Notes: a model not told the origin generated them from the sequence alone. DNA of 64,000 bases from Doryteuthis pealeii (GCA_023376005.1 CM042143.1:81207403-81271402); one strand, 5' to 3'. Positions 1-10,639 are shown, numbered from the stretch's first letter. Made by a program: numbers and translations.

Positions 1-299
1 CTAAACAAAAAGAAGAAGCATTGTTGAATTCACATGAAAAAGAAGGGGAGGGGGGTGGAGTTGACAAAATAAATAAATAGATCAATAAATAAATCAAAGA
101 AGGAGATTAAGTTTCTGCGAGTATTTCAGAGATAGCAGACAACACGAGAAATAAAACTTTAAAATGGGCGGTAAATGTATAGAGATGTCCAAGAACTGTA
201 AGAAAAAACCCAGGAAAGAATGGTGAAAAATAAACGATTAAAAAATCCCCGCAAAAAAGATAATAACAAAATGTTCTTCAAATACTATGAACGTTTCAG

Positions 300-540
300 T
301 CAAATGATAGGGTGAGTCAAAAGTCTTACAATATTTTGGTACATGCATACAAAGAGAAATCACAATCAGTTATACTAGGGGGAGTTAAAAGTTTTCCAAT
401 ATCTTGGTACATGCAAATCAACAACTATACTAGGGGGAATGAAAAGTTTTGTAATATTTTGGTACATGCATACAAGGAGAAATCAACAATAAGTTACACT
501 AGGGTGATTCAAAATTTTGTAATATTTTGGTAATGTAAGG
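300..540 (+). repeat. Tandem copies of a mariner-like terminal sequence
   Basis: Three imperfect direct repeats of about 65-110 bp. Each contains a variant of ACTAGGGKGARTCAAAAG followed by CAATATTTTGGTACATGC (starting near 310, 379 and 432, with a fourth partial end near 500-535). The same end sequence appears in reverse at about 1015-1050 and 1630-1685, next to mariner transposase remnants. These are therefore best read as multiplied terminal repeats of a mariner-family element. No coding capacity is seen. Confidence 0.55.
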
Positions 541-880
541 CCCAATTCGGCAGTTCCGGCTGCTTTTGTCACCAAGGTCGTGAAGGTGACTAACCACATT
601 GGACTCTGTGATGCTGAGTTAGTCTGATACGCCCCAAGTGTTACTCACCGGATTTGCCTCAATGGATTGGAGCACGGCCACAAAATCTACGATTTTCGGC
701 CTACCTGAATTTGCCTGATTGTCAAAGTTCTTAGCAAAATTTCTTTAACCATCTGGTTAGTGTACTGTGATCGACTACGCCTTCATCTTTCGTTCAACAA
801 AACTTTTTGGTTGCTTTCGCGGCGTTAGTTCGAATTCGTAAAGCATAAGTCCTCGAATAACACTACATTGCACATTTATA
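540..880 (-). pseudogene. mariner-family transposase N-terminal remnant
   Basis: Read on the minus strand, this encodes a recognisable piece of the mariner DNA-binding region: NQANSGRPKIVDFVAVLQSI, then EANPVSNTWGVSD, a stop codon, LSI, and NVVSHLHDLGDKSSRNCRIG. The order (an SGRP hinge, then a second helix-turn-helix with the SHLHDLG-like recognition helix) matches mariner transposases of the SETMAR/GVQW type. In that family this part binds the terminal repeats. At least one stop and probable frameshifts break it, and the catalytic DDD region is absent. The terminal sequence at about 1015-1050 lies on its 5' side, as expected for a 5' element end. Confidence 0.7.
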
Positions 881-889
881 TGTGCTGCT

Positions 890-1095
890 ATCAAATCACA
901 CACGGAGTGAAGCAATGCTCAACGTGTCAGCGCACCAACTACTTGATACTACAAAGTACAACAGGTACCTACTACGACTTAAACTGCTTTGATATACGCA
1001 CCGCAAATAAGCACATACCAAGATTGCAAAACCTTTGATTCGCCTTAGTACTTAATTTTAATGTAAGTTCCAAGTTGACATTTTAATATGTCTAT
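890..1095. repeat. Direct repeat copy 1 (mariner end region)
   Basis: About 200 bp beginning GTGAAGCAATGCTCAACGTG. It is repeated at roughly 80% identity at 1523-1729, in the same orientation. Its distal end is the reverse complement of the CAATATTTTGGTA terminal motif of the 300-540 array. The pair brackets the plus-strand mariner fragment at 1149-1470. Noncoding element ends are the simplest reading. Confidence 0.55.
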
Positions 1096-1148
1096 TTACG
1101 ACGGGGAGTAAAAAATATCCACACTTTTGCCATAAAATATCTTTATTA

Positions 1149-1470
1149 TTAGTATGCAACAAGGAATTGACCCGATTTTCTGTTCGGAAGGAGTGTCAGG
1201 ACTGAAATTCTTCGGATGCTTTTAGTACAATACGGGGATAGTCCATTGCCGCGTAGAAGTGTATATGTGTGGATAGAGAAGTTTACAAGTGGACGGACAA
1301 GCAGGACGCCTGTCAACCTCCACCACTGCTGAGAAGATTCAGCAGGTTCAAGATTTGGTAATGGCAAACCAGCGAGTTTGCCATTACCATGAGTATGGTT
1401 CTGTCTATCAAATTATCTACGATGAGCTGGGCTTCCATAAAACAAGAGTGCGGATAATTTTTTAAATATT
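1149..1470 (+). pseudogene. Second mariner-family transposase remnant
   Basis: Plus-strand translation gives, in different frames, LVQYGDSPLPRRSVYVWIEK followed by FTSGRTSRTPVNLHH, then EKIQQVQDLVMANQRVCHYH and GSVYQIIYDELGFHKTRVR. This is the order seen in mariner transposases: first helix-turn-helix with its YVWIEKF segment, the linker, then a second helix-turn-helix ending in an I..DELG..K..R motif. Frames change between blocks and there is a stop codon, so it is a pseudogene. It lies opposite in strand to the 540-880 remnant, so two insertions or an inversion are involved. Confidence 0.6.
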
Positions 1471-1522
1471 CCTCGTACTATTAGTACACAGAGAAAATAT
1501 ATTTTAAATATTCCATTCAGAG

Positions 1523-1729
1523 GGTGAAGCAATGCACAACGTGTCATAGCACCAACTACCACGATACTACAAAGTACAACAGGTACCTACGACGGCTTGA
1601 ACGGCTTTGGTCATGTGATATACGTACCGTAAAGAAGCACGTACTAAAATATTGCAAAACTTTTTACTCATCCTAGTATTTACTTTTAGTAAAATATCCA
1701 AGTTGAAATTTGTAATATGTTTATTCTGG
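1523..1729. repeat. Direct repeat copy 2 (mariner end region)
   Basis: Second copy of the 890-1095 repeat, beginning GTGAAGCAATGCACAACGTG. It ends in a variant of the same terminal motif and is flanked downstream by AT-rich sequence with no recognised feature until about 1960. Confidence 0.5.
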
Positions 1730-2230
1730 TACATAGATAAATACATTTCAAATATTCCATGTCCTTCTCCACTTGTCTAAACTTGTATAAACTTATCATG
1801 TATTAAAAATTATTCTTATTCAGAAGACATACATAATCATTCATCTTTTCATTGATCACTCATATAACATTTCTCGGACAGGAATAACTTTAATGAAGCA
1901 GCTTAAAAGATATACAATTGGTAGAACATAGAAATAAAGTCTATGATTATAATAATAGATGAAATAAATGCTAGGTAATCCTGAATGAATAAAAGTATAA
2001 ACTATTCAATAAGGGATATAATATAACACTAGCAGGACCTATGGGTATACCATAGTATGATAATTTGATTATTACATTGTTTGATATGTTTACTTAAGAG
2101 CTATTGAAAATACGTCGATATGTAAAAAGTATAACCTTTCTTTCCTTCCTTCTTTTCATCTTTTTATTATGTTCGATTGAAACATATTAGCGTTATCGCT
2201 TCTGTGTACTCACCAACTCTCTCTATCTTT

Positions 2231-2565
2231 CCCTACTCTCTTTTTTATATATCACCCCACTCCAACCCGTCCTTCGGGTTGGAGGTCCGGTGTGCTTCGA
2301 CCACTGGACCGGTGTGTTCAATTAATAGCGTCGGTCCCAGGGGGCTATCCCCCCAGGCAATACCTGCCCCCTTGGGGGCAGGGCTGGGTTTATTGTCCAG
2401 CGCCTGAGGCACACCCCTTGAGGGAGAATGCCGAAGGGATCGACGCAATTTTTGTTCTTTCCCACCCATGAGCTTCGGCTTGTGGGTGGGCCCACGTTAA
2501 ATCGAGGCCTTGTGCCCAGCCCATACAAGTGGGGTATGAGGCAAATACCCCCTACTCTCTTTTTT
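2231..2565 (+). repeat. Family E SINE-like insertion with 16-bp target-site duplication
   Basis: The insert 2247-2549 is flanked by identical copies of CCCTACTCTCTTTTTT (2231-2246 and 2550-2565). It is much more GC-rich than its surroundings and has no coding capacity. A second copy lies on the minus strand at 19188-19453, inside a Helitron, with its own different duplication. The paralogous segment at 16.5-17.0 kb has no insert at this point. Size and target-site duplication fit a non-autonomous retroposon. I see no clear tRNA or 5S promoter, so the head type is unknown. Confidence 0.7.
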
Positions 2566-2816
2566 CCTATTGTATTCTTCGGTGTAGCTAGTCCTTTTTA
2601 TTCCCTTTCTTTATATATAATAAAAACGGAATGGTCTATTATTTAGCTGAGGTAACAACACTCATAAGAAATATAAAAAAATTAGCGATTAAGCGATACC
2701 ATATGATCAAGATTTCTATTTTTTGTATTTCAGCTTGGACGATTTGAACAGTCTCATTTTTAACCAGAGGGTGTTGCAAGATGATAACAGTCGGAAGATT
2801 TAGGAAAACGAGTATT

Positions 2817-3092
2817 GGTTTGTTTTGTTTTGTTTTGTTTTACGGTATATCAACCTCGGTGGGTGATTTAATGCCGACAAAGTTTTGAAATAAATTCCTT
2901 TTAAATGGATACTCAATTTTTTTTATAAACACATTTTTCCATTTAACCCGTAGATAGGACCCTAACAGGTACTACCACTCCGGGTCAAAGTGGACCAGGA
3001 AGCAATGGTGATGAAGGGGTGCTCCACATTCCCCAGACCTTCAGAACTAGAACCTCACCATCAGATAGAGTTTAACGTCATACCCAGGACAT
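2817..3092 (-). repeat. Family D retroposon, 5'-truncated, with target-site duplication
   Basis: Its left end is the reverse complement of the shared tail (TTTTACGGTATATCAACCTC, preceded by a TTTTG repeat tail). Its body includes the conserved block around CTAACAGGTACTACCACTCC. The flanks are GAAAACGAGTATT (2804-2816) and GAACACGAGTATT (3093-3105), a 13-bp duplication with one mismatch. The paralogue at about 16.95 kb has one uninterrupted copy of this site. Confidence 0.75.
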
Positions 3093-3756
3093 GAACACGA
3101 GTATTAATATATAGAAAGCAGATCAAATAAATGCAAGGTAATTCAGAATGTATAAAAGTTTAAATTGTTCAACAATTGAAATTTAAAGAATTGTTTTCCG
3201 AATTAACGATAGTTTATAAATAAATAAAAATCTGAGTTCAATTCTTTTTTTCATTTTAAGATGTTATGTGTTTTGAGGGTGTTGCTTTCCAAAATGATTC
3301 AGTATATTTTAAGCAGAAACATAAAAAAGCTATTACCCATTTCCTAGTTCTCTGTCTTATTTTTATTTGAGAAAGGATTGATAATTTATAGAAATATGAG
3401 AAATCAAAACTGATAATTTTTTTTGCAATGCTCTTTACTATAACCTTTCTTTATCCTTCAAGCCCTATTGTTAAAAATTAGTTCTATCTAGTGTTTGTAA
3501 ATAGTTTTATAAGATTTGATGTCATTGAGATTGACGGTTTAAGCGCAGTTGAAAGCTTGAGAGAAGTAAAGTCAGGTAACTCAAATCTAGAGGTGAGAAA
3601 TTAAATTATAAATTTAATTTAATTTAGTCAGCAGAAAAACCCCAGAGTGAGCAGTTGTCTATTTTCCATCAGTGGTTCGGTTGGCTCCCGATTTGCCTAC
3701 GGTCGGTAAGATGTGAAGAAAAGTCGTCGTTGATGATAAAGTATGTGTTCACATGA

Positions 3757-4372
3757 AAAATGTCTGAATTTTTGAGATGAGGTTTGGTGTGTATAATTTT
3801 GATCTTCCTGACTGTTGTTCTCATCTTTATTGCGGTAGGCAAAAACAACATTTTGGCCGCTGTATAGGTCGGCCTTCCTCAGATGTTCCCTGTGTATCCG
3901 GCATAGCATTGACCCAACCCGGGAAATCATTTTGAAATGTTTGACAAGGCATCGAAGAACTTTTGAAGATTTCATTCAAACAAAAACATTATTGTTTTTG
4001 CACGCCTATCATTCCGATATGCGTCACCAGAAGCGTCATGATTATTTTTTTTATTTTCTATTTATTTATTTTTAATGATCATGATGCTTCTCGTGACGCA
4101 TGTCGGAAGGATAGGCGTGTAAAAAACAATGACATCATTATTTCAATGAGATCTTCAAAGGTTCTTCGATCCCTTGTTTGATAAACAGTAAAACTATTCA
4201 AAATGATTTCCCAGGTTAGGTCATTGCTACGGTCGGATACACAGGGGAGACCTGAGAAAGACCGGAGGATACATCGACCGAAACGTTGTGTTTTTACATA
4301 CCACAATAAAGATGAGAGCAAGTCCCAAAAATCAAAATTATACACATCAAGCCTCAAATATTCAGACAAATA
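3757..4372. repeat. Large degenerate palindrome (about 300-bp arms)
   Basis: The left arm (3757 to about 4050) and right arm (about 4065-4372) are reverse complements at roughly 80% identity along their whole length, with almost no spacer. Matching pairs include TGTGTATAATTTTGAT with its complement near 4335-4350, CTGTGTATCCG near 3890 with its complement near 4235, and CACGCCTAT near 4001 with its complement near 4113. The arms contain GAAGG...CCGAAAC-like motifs followed by AATAAAGATGAGA. Outer-arm fragments recur near 22.41 kb and 56.23 kb, so this is a dispersed foldback or two inverted copies of one element. Confidence 0.75.
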
Positions 4373-4521
4373 ATATATTTTTGTTGTTGTTGATACTTTA
4401 GAATTTATTTGCGTTAAATTTATTGTATAGGGAATATTTTATTTCAAATAGATACTTCTCATTTTTTAATTATACAACCCGGAAACTTTAAAGGGTAACC
4501 CATCTGGTACTGACCTGGAAG

Positions 4522-4860
4522 ACAAGACTTACAGACTCTTTTATGCTTAAGCAGGAGGATCAATCACGATGCAGGACATGCCAAACACCCTACACTGTCA
4601 AACATTTTCTCATGGAGAGTGGAGTTTTCGCTCTAATCAGAAAGAAATATTTCAGCGCAAATGATATGAGGGCTCTGTTTGAGAATACTAACATGGATGA
4701 CATTTTATCTTTCTTGAATGAAATAAAGATATATCGAAAATTATGAATCAGATATAAAATACATCCACGAAATACATCTACAAAAATACACCTGTAAAGA
4801 AAACATGAGTACTAACTTCTATCTCACACTCTAACAATTTTTGACATTAAATAAATCACA
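4522..4860 (+). pseudogene. C-terminal end of a non-LTR retrotransposon polyprotein
   Basis: In frame through the methionine at 4543 the sequence reads TDSFMLKQEDQSRCRTCQTP, then YTVKHFLMES and RKKYFSANDMRALFEN, ending ILSFLNEIKIYRKL with a stop at 4744-4746. The C-x2-C-x7-H arrangement followed by a short helical tail is typical of the extreme C-terminus, after RNase H, of Jockey-like LINE polyproteins. The last zinc ligand, usually a cysteine in ...ME-C, is serine here. AATAAA at 4850 would serve as the 3' processing signal. Everything upstream of the last ~75 codons is missing, so it is a 5'-truncated, inactive copy. Clade assignment is from memory of the family. Confidence 0.65.
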
Positions 4861-4917
4861 TGGCTATCATACCATTAAACCATTAGTTAGAAGTAATGGT
4901 TACAGTCGTAGGAAATG

Positions 4918-5492
4918 GACTCAACCTCAGTGTGTCATTTAATGCCGATAAAGTTTTGAAATAAATCAATTTTTAATGGATAATACAATTTTGTTTATCA
5001 ACTCATGTTTTTCTATTCAACCCATAGATGGGACCCTAACAGGTACTACCAATCCCAGTCAGAGTGGACCAGGGAGCAATGGCGATGAAGGGGTGCTCCA
5101 CATTCCTCAAACCTCCAAAACTGGAACCTCACCATCAGATAGAGTTTAACGTCATTCCCAGGACATGTAGACCCTCAGTTACCGCCTTCTAGCACCCATA
5201 TGATAAAGAGGGGTTGGGGCTTGCCATAAGGGCAATAGGGTTGGGAAAATCATATAGGTGCTAGGGCTTGACGTGACCAGCCGATTGATCGGAGGGGGTC
5301 TCTCCGACCGCTCGTCTAGCCCAAGATAGGGCCAAAGTGGAGTATTGCAACTCATGAACTGCTCATCCACCTGGGCTCTATCCTTAAGCATCACGGGTCG
5401 CTACTCACGGCCAACAGGTGGCCCCATTGGGGGAGTCTTACCCCTCTGCAGAGGTGCAGTTGGTGCATTCTAACGCCACAGCCGACAGGGCG
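4918..5492 (-). repeat. Family D retroposon, near full length
   Basis: The 3' tail is at the left (reverse of GCATTAAATGACACACTGAG) and the 5' end at about 5490 (reverse complement of CCTGTCGGCTGTGG). It contains the complete long-form middle section with the TCGGCTGGTCACGTCAAGCC and TTATCATATGGGTGCTAGAA blocks. It serves as a reference for the ~575-bp long form in this window. Confidence 0.75.
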
Positions 5493-5499
5493 GTCGGCA

Positions 5500-5562
5500 T
5501 TAAATGACTCAAAAAGGGTTGATATTCTGTAAAAACAAATAAACCAAACCAAACTGACCTGG
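5500..5562 (+). repeat. Isolated shared SINE/LINE 3' tail
   Basis: Reads GGCATTAAATGACTCAAAAA then GGGTTGATATTCTGTAAAAA and an ACAAATAAACC-type repeat. It abuts the 5' end of the family D copy at 4918-5492, in the opposite orientation. Confidence 0.6.
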
Positions 5563-6364
5563 CAATACGTTGCTTGATATAAGTGAACAAGAGGGAAAAA
5601 GTGTTTTAAGCGAAGCAAATCTTGCTATCATCTTACACGATTCAATTTTTTAGTGTTTGATTTGTTTCTCACTTGTCAATTCATATCACCTGCTTCACCC
5701 CAGCATATTCATCCCAGATGATGTCCTCTCTGCCCCCCCCCCGTTTATGATTAGAAGTGATAAAATTAATGCGAAAACTTCGAGAATAAAGTTTTTAAAA
5801 TATCATATATTGCTTTTGAATATTGTAGAATGCCTATAATATCATGTACAAACTGTCGTTTGAAATACTTTTGTGGTTTCTGTGTGAATGTTTAGCGATA
5901 CAAAAACTGCGCAGGTGGCCATGACGTCATAAATATTCCGCCTGTAATTCATATCTCTCCGGTTTAAAAATCAATAAATATCTTTTTATTGTGTCTTTTG
6001 CTTTTCAACATTGTTTCTTAGAACAACACGTCTTCTTCTGATTTTTCTTCTTCTTTTGTTGTTTTCTGTCAACTATGATTAATCACATCATTTTCTTCTC
6101 TCTTTATAGTCAACTAACACCAATAGGATTTCGTACAAGTAAACAAGAAAGCAACTTTGAGAAACTGACCAAAAGGCTTTTTGATTTTGTTGTCTTTAGA
6201 CGAGGGTCGATGTATAAAATTTGAATTCCATTTAGTTGACTCTCATTAATAATTCTTTTCATTTTCTTTTTTTTTTTTAGATTTGTCAAGATTTTTCAGA
6301 TTTTGAACAGATGTAAATAAATATGACAAGTTGCAATTGTGACGAGCAAAAAAAGATTATACTT

Positions 6365-6365
<1 letters not shown>
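5563..6365. other. AT-rich stretch with no recognised feature
   Basis: No supported gene or repeat unit. It includes poly-T and TTCTTC runs around 6030-6060 and a T9 run near 6271. Confidence 0.4.
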
Positions 6366-6367
<2 letters not shown>

Positions 6368-6437
<70 letters not shown>

Positions 6438-6518
6438 GGAGGGAGAGAAAGAGAAAGGAAGAGAAAGGGAAGAGAGAGGGAAAGGAAGAGATACCTGGTG
6501 TGTGTGTGTGTGAGAGAA

Positions 6519-6570
<52 letters not shown>

Positions 6571-6651
6571 GGAGGGAGGGAGATGAAAAGATATATATAG
6601 ATAGAAAGTTAGAGGGGGAGAAGGAAGGGAGCGAGAGTGTATATGTGAGAC

Positions 6652-6730
<79 letters not shown>
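6368..6730. repeat. (AG)n microsatellite cluster
   Basis: Three AG tracts (about 6368-6434, 6520-6566, 6670-6730) joined by purine-rich imperfect repeats, a short TG run and a GATA run. Long open frames here only encode RERERE-type repeats. Confidence 0.95.
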
Positions 6731-6736
<6 letters not shown>

Positions 6737-6984
6737 TGGGGGAATATTATGAAAATCTAATTATTTTTGTACCTTTAAATAACATGGAAACATTCCGTTC
6801 ATTATTTTTGCGTATTTAAAAAAAAAAAAACTGTCTACAGATAATCCCTTCTCCCTCCTCTCAGTCTATCTATATATCTCTTCTTATATCTTTCCATCTC
6901 TCTCTATATTTTTAATTGTGGTACGCATGGTCATCGACGATGAAAATGAAATCGGTAACACGACTTAAAAAGTTACAGGTAAAA

Positions 6985-7150
6985 TATTCGATCTGTACTC
7001 CCTAGCCTTAGTGGTAACTAGTCTAGGAGGCACACTTCGTGTAACGGTAGTGGACAAATAGTGGGACAGACTAAGCTCTTAAGCTTTGGTAAGACAACCA
7101 ATCTATGAGAAGGAAAACTTTTAATTCCAAATCGCGAATCAAGAGTTGGT
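6985..7150 (+). repeat. SINE family B fragment, rearranged
   Basis: Contains variants of the family B body such as AATAGTGGGACAGACTAAGC and GACAACCAATCTATGAGAAG. There is a second partial match at 7000-7035. The tRNA-like head is missing. Confidence 0.5.
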
Positions 7151-7474
7151 CACGTGGTGGAGATAACATACCAAAAAAAAAAAAAAGAAAAAAAAAAGAC
7201 CAATACAATAGTCGGGTAAGAAATTAGTTGTTTTTATCTTGGTTTAGTGGCGTGTCTTCTGAGATCAAACATTTCTTTTCATATCTCGTGTTCGCTAGTC
7301 ACGTGAGAAACGAGGTCTCTTTCGAAAGACCTTATCTTATATCTCTCCGGTGAGATAAGTTCTTTCGTCACGTGATTGAAATGAAAAAAAACTTCAAACG
7401 TGAGATATACCTTGAATCATACCCTCCACATTGCGAAATATATGCTACTTGTTCATGAAACAATTAACCCCCTG

Positions 7475-7476
7475 GT

Positions 7477-7550
<74 letters not shown>
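7475..7550. repeat. (AG)n microsatellite
   Basis: About 75 bp of perfect AG repeats, directly followed by the composite GATA array. Confidence 0.95.
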
Positions 7551-7551
<1 letters not shown>

Positions 7552-7965
7552 ATTGAATAACCCTCGAGGACAGATAGATAGATAGATAGATAGATAGATA
7601 GCCTTATTTATTGAATGACACTCTTGGATAGATAGATAGACAGATAGATAGATAGAATCCCCTCGTTTATTGAATAACCCCATAGATAGATAGATAGATA
7701 TTAAATGACCCACGTAAATAGATAGATAGATAAATAGATAAAATCGCTTTATCTATTGTATGACCCTCGTAGATAGATAGATAGATAGATAGACCTCTTA
7801 TTATTGAATGGCCCTTGTGAATAGATAGATAGATAAAATCCCCTTATCTATTGAATAATACTTGTAGATAGATAGATAGATAGATAGATACCCTTTAAAT
7901 GATACCCTGGATAGATAGATCGATAGATAGATAATATAGAATTCCCTTATTTATTGAATGACCCT
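7552..7965. repeat. Composite minisatellite: (GATA)n plus conserved spacer
   Basis: About eight units of roughly 45-65 bp. Each has 3-7 GATA repeats and a spacer close to CCCTTATTTATTGAATGACC. Spacers diverge at single positions and the GATA length varies, so the unit amplified as spacer plus microsatellite. Confidence 0.85.
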
Positions 7966-8479
7966 CATATATGAGGGAAAAGTCAAGTTTTTCCAAGGAA
8001 AACCATCTGTTATGGAGAAACACAAGTAACAGATTGAAAATGATCCCTTGAGAAGAATTTATGAATCCATTCAATTATATCGAATTGAACTTCCTTGAAT
8101 TTCCTTCTTTGTAATGTTATTCTTCTATGAAACAATCAACCGTTTCTTGTTAATTTTCTTTTTGGGTTCACATCTTCACTTTTGTCTTTATTTTGTATTC
8201 GGACATTAATTCTTAAACCGGGTTTCCTTTTCCTATTTATTCTGATCAAAGAGAATTGGTTTCTCATTTCCGTAATTTGTAGTCCTTGACAGTTTCCTAA
8301 TTTTTCAAGGCGAATCTGAATATTCCTTCTTTCTTCACCGATGGAACAATGTGATGAAGAGACATTAATTGCAATATCGAAACTGACTCGTATTTAGTGG
8401 GAATAAACCTTTTTTTCTTTTTGATAATTGATGGTTAAATAAACAAATACCATTCATGATAGAAGGTATATAAGAAACT

Positions 8480-8737
8480 AAAGTTGGCCGAGTGGTCTAT
8501 TGTCGGTATCAGCCAGACAGCGAGGGTGTCTATCCCTTTTTCACTAGTGCTAGACCAGGGTGATTGCTTTTTTTGCGTCTGTGGTTGAAGCGCCACACCT
8601 ATTGTTAGCTCTCCACTTTACCGCAAAGATCCAAGCGATGCTACTCATGTGCTAAGTTGGCGAGGGCCGGTATCGAACCCGGAACCTTGTGGGTCCTACG
8701 CGGATACTTTACCCACTGAGCAGTAACACATATTTTG

Positions 8738-8740
<3 letters not shown>
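8480..8740 (-). repeat. tRNA-derived SINE family A, full length
   Basis: On the minus strand the 5' end near 8740 resembles a tRNA: an A-box-like TGCTCAGTGGGTAAAGT, and a B-box-like GGGTTCGATACCGGC near 8670. The body carries the family block CTAGCACTAGTGAAAAAGGG and CTGATACCGACAATAG. Five further copies occur in the window. Such SINEs are transcribed by RNA polymerase III and moved by LINE proteins. Confidence 0.85.

Positions 8741-8742
<2 letters not shown>

Positions 8743-8788
<46 letters not shown>
8743..8788. repeat. (CT)n microsatellite
   Basis: About 46 bp of CT repeats, located exactly between the 5' end of the SINE A copy and the 5' end of a family D copy. Confidence 0.95.
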
Positions 8789-9090
8789 AGTCCTGTCGGT
8801 GGGGTTTAGAATACGCAGGCTATATTCTCTGCAGAGGGATAAGACCCCAACAAAATGGGGTGTTCTAGATATGATACAAAACTCTATCTGATGGGGAGGT
8901 TTTATAGATGTGGGGAGTGAGGAGTACCCCTTCATTGCCATTAGTCAGGTTCACTCTTACCCGGAGTGGTAGTAACTATTAGGGACGCAAGTATGGGTCA
9001 AACAAATCTGTTTAAAAAAATTATCCGTATTCGATAGAATCGTATGAAAATCAAAAAACAAAAAAATAACAAAAATCAACCCCCCTAAGA
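8788..9090 (+). repeat. Family D retroposon, short form
   Basis: Starts with AGTCCTGTCGGTGGGGTTTA and lacks the middle block of the long form. It includes TTACCCGGAGTGGTAGTAAC and ends in the CCGTATTCGATAGAATCGTA region. The shared 3' tail is lost. Confidence 0.65.
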
Positions 9091-9884
9091 ACAATACAAA
9101 ACAAAAAACGCAATAGCTAGTGAAAAAAAATGGTGGAAGTAAACATTACTAGTTGTGTTTTTTTTTAAGCAGGAGATGTAAAATAATTAAACAGCATTAT
9201 TGATTAGTTAGGACTAACAATGTAGACAAAAAACAAAAATGGTTACAGTATTGCACGAAAAACAAATAAAAATAAACCAGACAGCTGACATACTCGTTTT
9301 TCGTGAATCATTTAATTTCAACTTACTTTTGAATTGTTCGGATGTTGCAAGAAAACTTCTCCAGCAATTTTCGTATCTTCAGATGCAGTGTTTTTCTTTC
9401 TCTTGCGACCTTCTTTTTTATTATAATTTCTAGTTTTTCTGTATTTTTTGAGGAAAACAACAATTGATTAATTATGGCGATTCAATTTCTTTGCAATTTC
9501 ACAAAGTGACAGTCCACAATCATTGTATGCCACAATTTGATCTTTTACAAACTCAAGGTATCAAATATGTAGTGTTTATAAAAATTACTGCTCCGAAACC
9601 ACGTTTGAATTCAACGTTATAATCTGATGATGACTTATTTTCGGTCTCTGATGGTTTGTGTAATATGGGGCAAGTGGCTGTACTACTTCTTTATTGTGGG
9701 GTGCTACTAGCAAGATTTGTTAAAGATAGCAGGCAGCATCCTTGTGTAGTTCACATCTATCTTTTTTCTCTAACCGCTTCATTAGAATCAATTTGGTGTA
9801 GCCGTACAGTAGCATAGATACGGCTGGGAAGAATTTTCGCTTATAATAACAATTATCACTTGTATCTTTATTGTAATTTGATTT
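9091..9884. other. Mostly unrecognised; one shared block
   Basis: No gene is supported. The block 9655-9760 (TATGGGGCAAGTGGCTGTAC...) resembles 23010-23085, so a further dispersed repeat is present. Confidence 0.4.
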
Positions 9885-9887
9885 GAA

Positions 9888-10092
9888 TTCAGTTTTCCTA
9901 CTAGACCGGTTGACATACCAAGGTTAAAAAGGCCAGTGTGTTATACTTATAACTAGAGGGAGAAAAGTTGGATTCATACCGTTCCCAGGGGTATTAGCGC
10001 TATGTAAAATGCAAACAGCCTCGTTCATGATTTGAACTCAGATAGCTGAGTCTGCTTCTCACGACGATAATAGTTATACTACGAGCGCCTCC
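9888..10092 (-). repeat. tRNA-derived SINE family B
   Basis: Minus strand: a tRNA-like head with an A-box-like CGTAGTATAACTATTATCG and a B-box-like GAGTTCAAATCATGA. The family B body follows (ATTTTACATAGCGCTAATAC, then TATGAATCCAACTTTTCTCC). The 3' end at the left is truncated. Confidence 0.8.
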
Positions 10093-10639
10093 ATATTTTT
10101 TTGAATTTACAACATTGTAAAATACTCAACTACAATCCAAGCCTTCATCTTTTACCCGACGTAGACGAATACTTCAGCTAGATTTTATAACTTCAGTTAG
10201 ATTTTAGAACATACACTAACATTTTAGGACATCCACGATTTATCACTGTTGATATCATTTTTAATAGATGAGATATTGCTACCGAGGTATATAAACTAAT
10301 CTATGAATTTCAGAGGTTTTCCATATAATGAGTAGATAGCAGCATCTTGATTAAAACACATGCACTCTGTTTTATCTGAGTTCACATAGAGACCAATGCC
10401 TCTTGCTCCCTATTCCAGACGGTTCCAGCAGCAAAGATTTGAGTGTTTATATATCAAAAACGTATTTTTTTTCGGTTTTGTTAAAATATAGTCATTCGTA
10501 GAGTAATGGAATTTAATTGAATATGTCACATTTTTTGTGTTTGTTGTCATTGCAAATAAATATCAAATCAGACACTCCTTTAAATTCAAAATCAATTCCA
10601 GATTTAGTCCCAGAGTGCAAGAAATCGGAAAAATGTTGT

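Larger units (their letters stand above)
1955..3180. repeat. Unclassified interspersed repeat carrying two later insertions
   Basis: The segment from 2027 (ACTAGCAGGACCTATGGG) to 2816 and on from 3093 aligns with 16499-16990, which lacks the inserts at 2247-2549 and 2817-3092. A ~55-bp direct repeat (AAATAAATGCTAGGTAATCC near 1962 and AAATAAATGCAAGGTAATTC near 3125) brackets it, so it may be an element with short terminal direct repeats. No open reading frame of note. I cannot name the family. Confidence 0.55.

Noticed and set aside
4918..5562. Family D as a DNA transposon with terminal inverted repeats
   Set aside because: Only this copy has the tail at both ends. Others have one fixed tail, variable truncation at the other end and 13-18-bp duplications, which fits retroposition.
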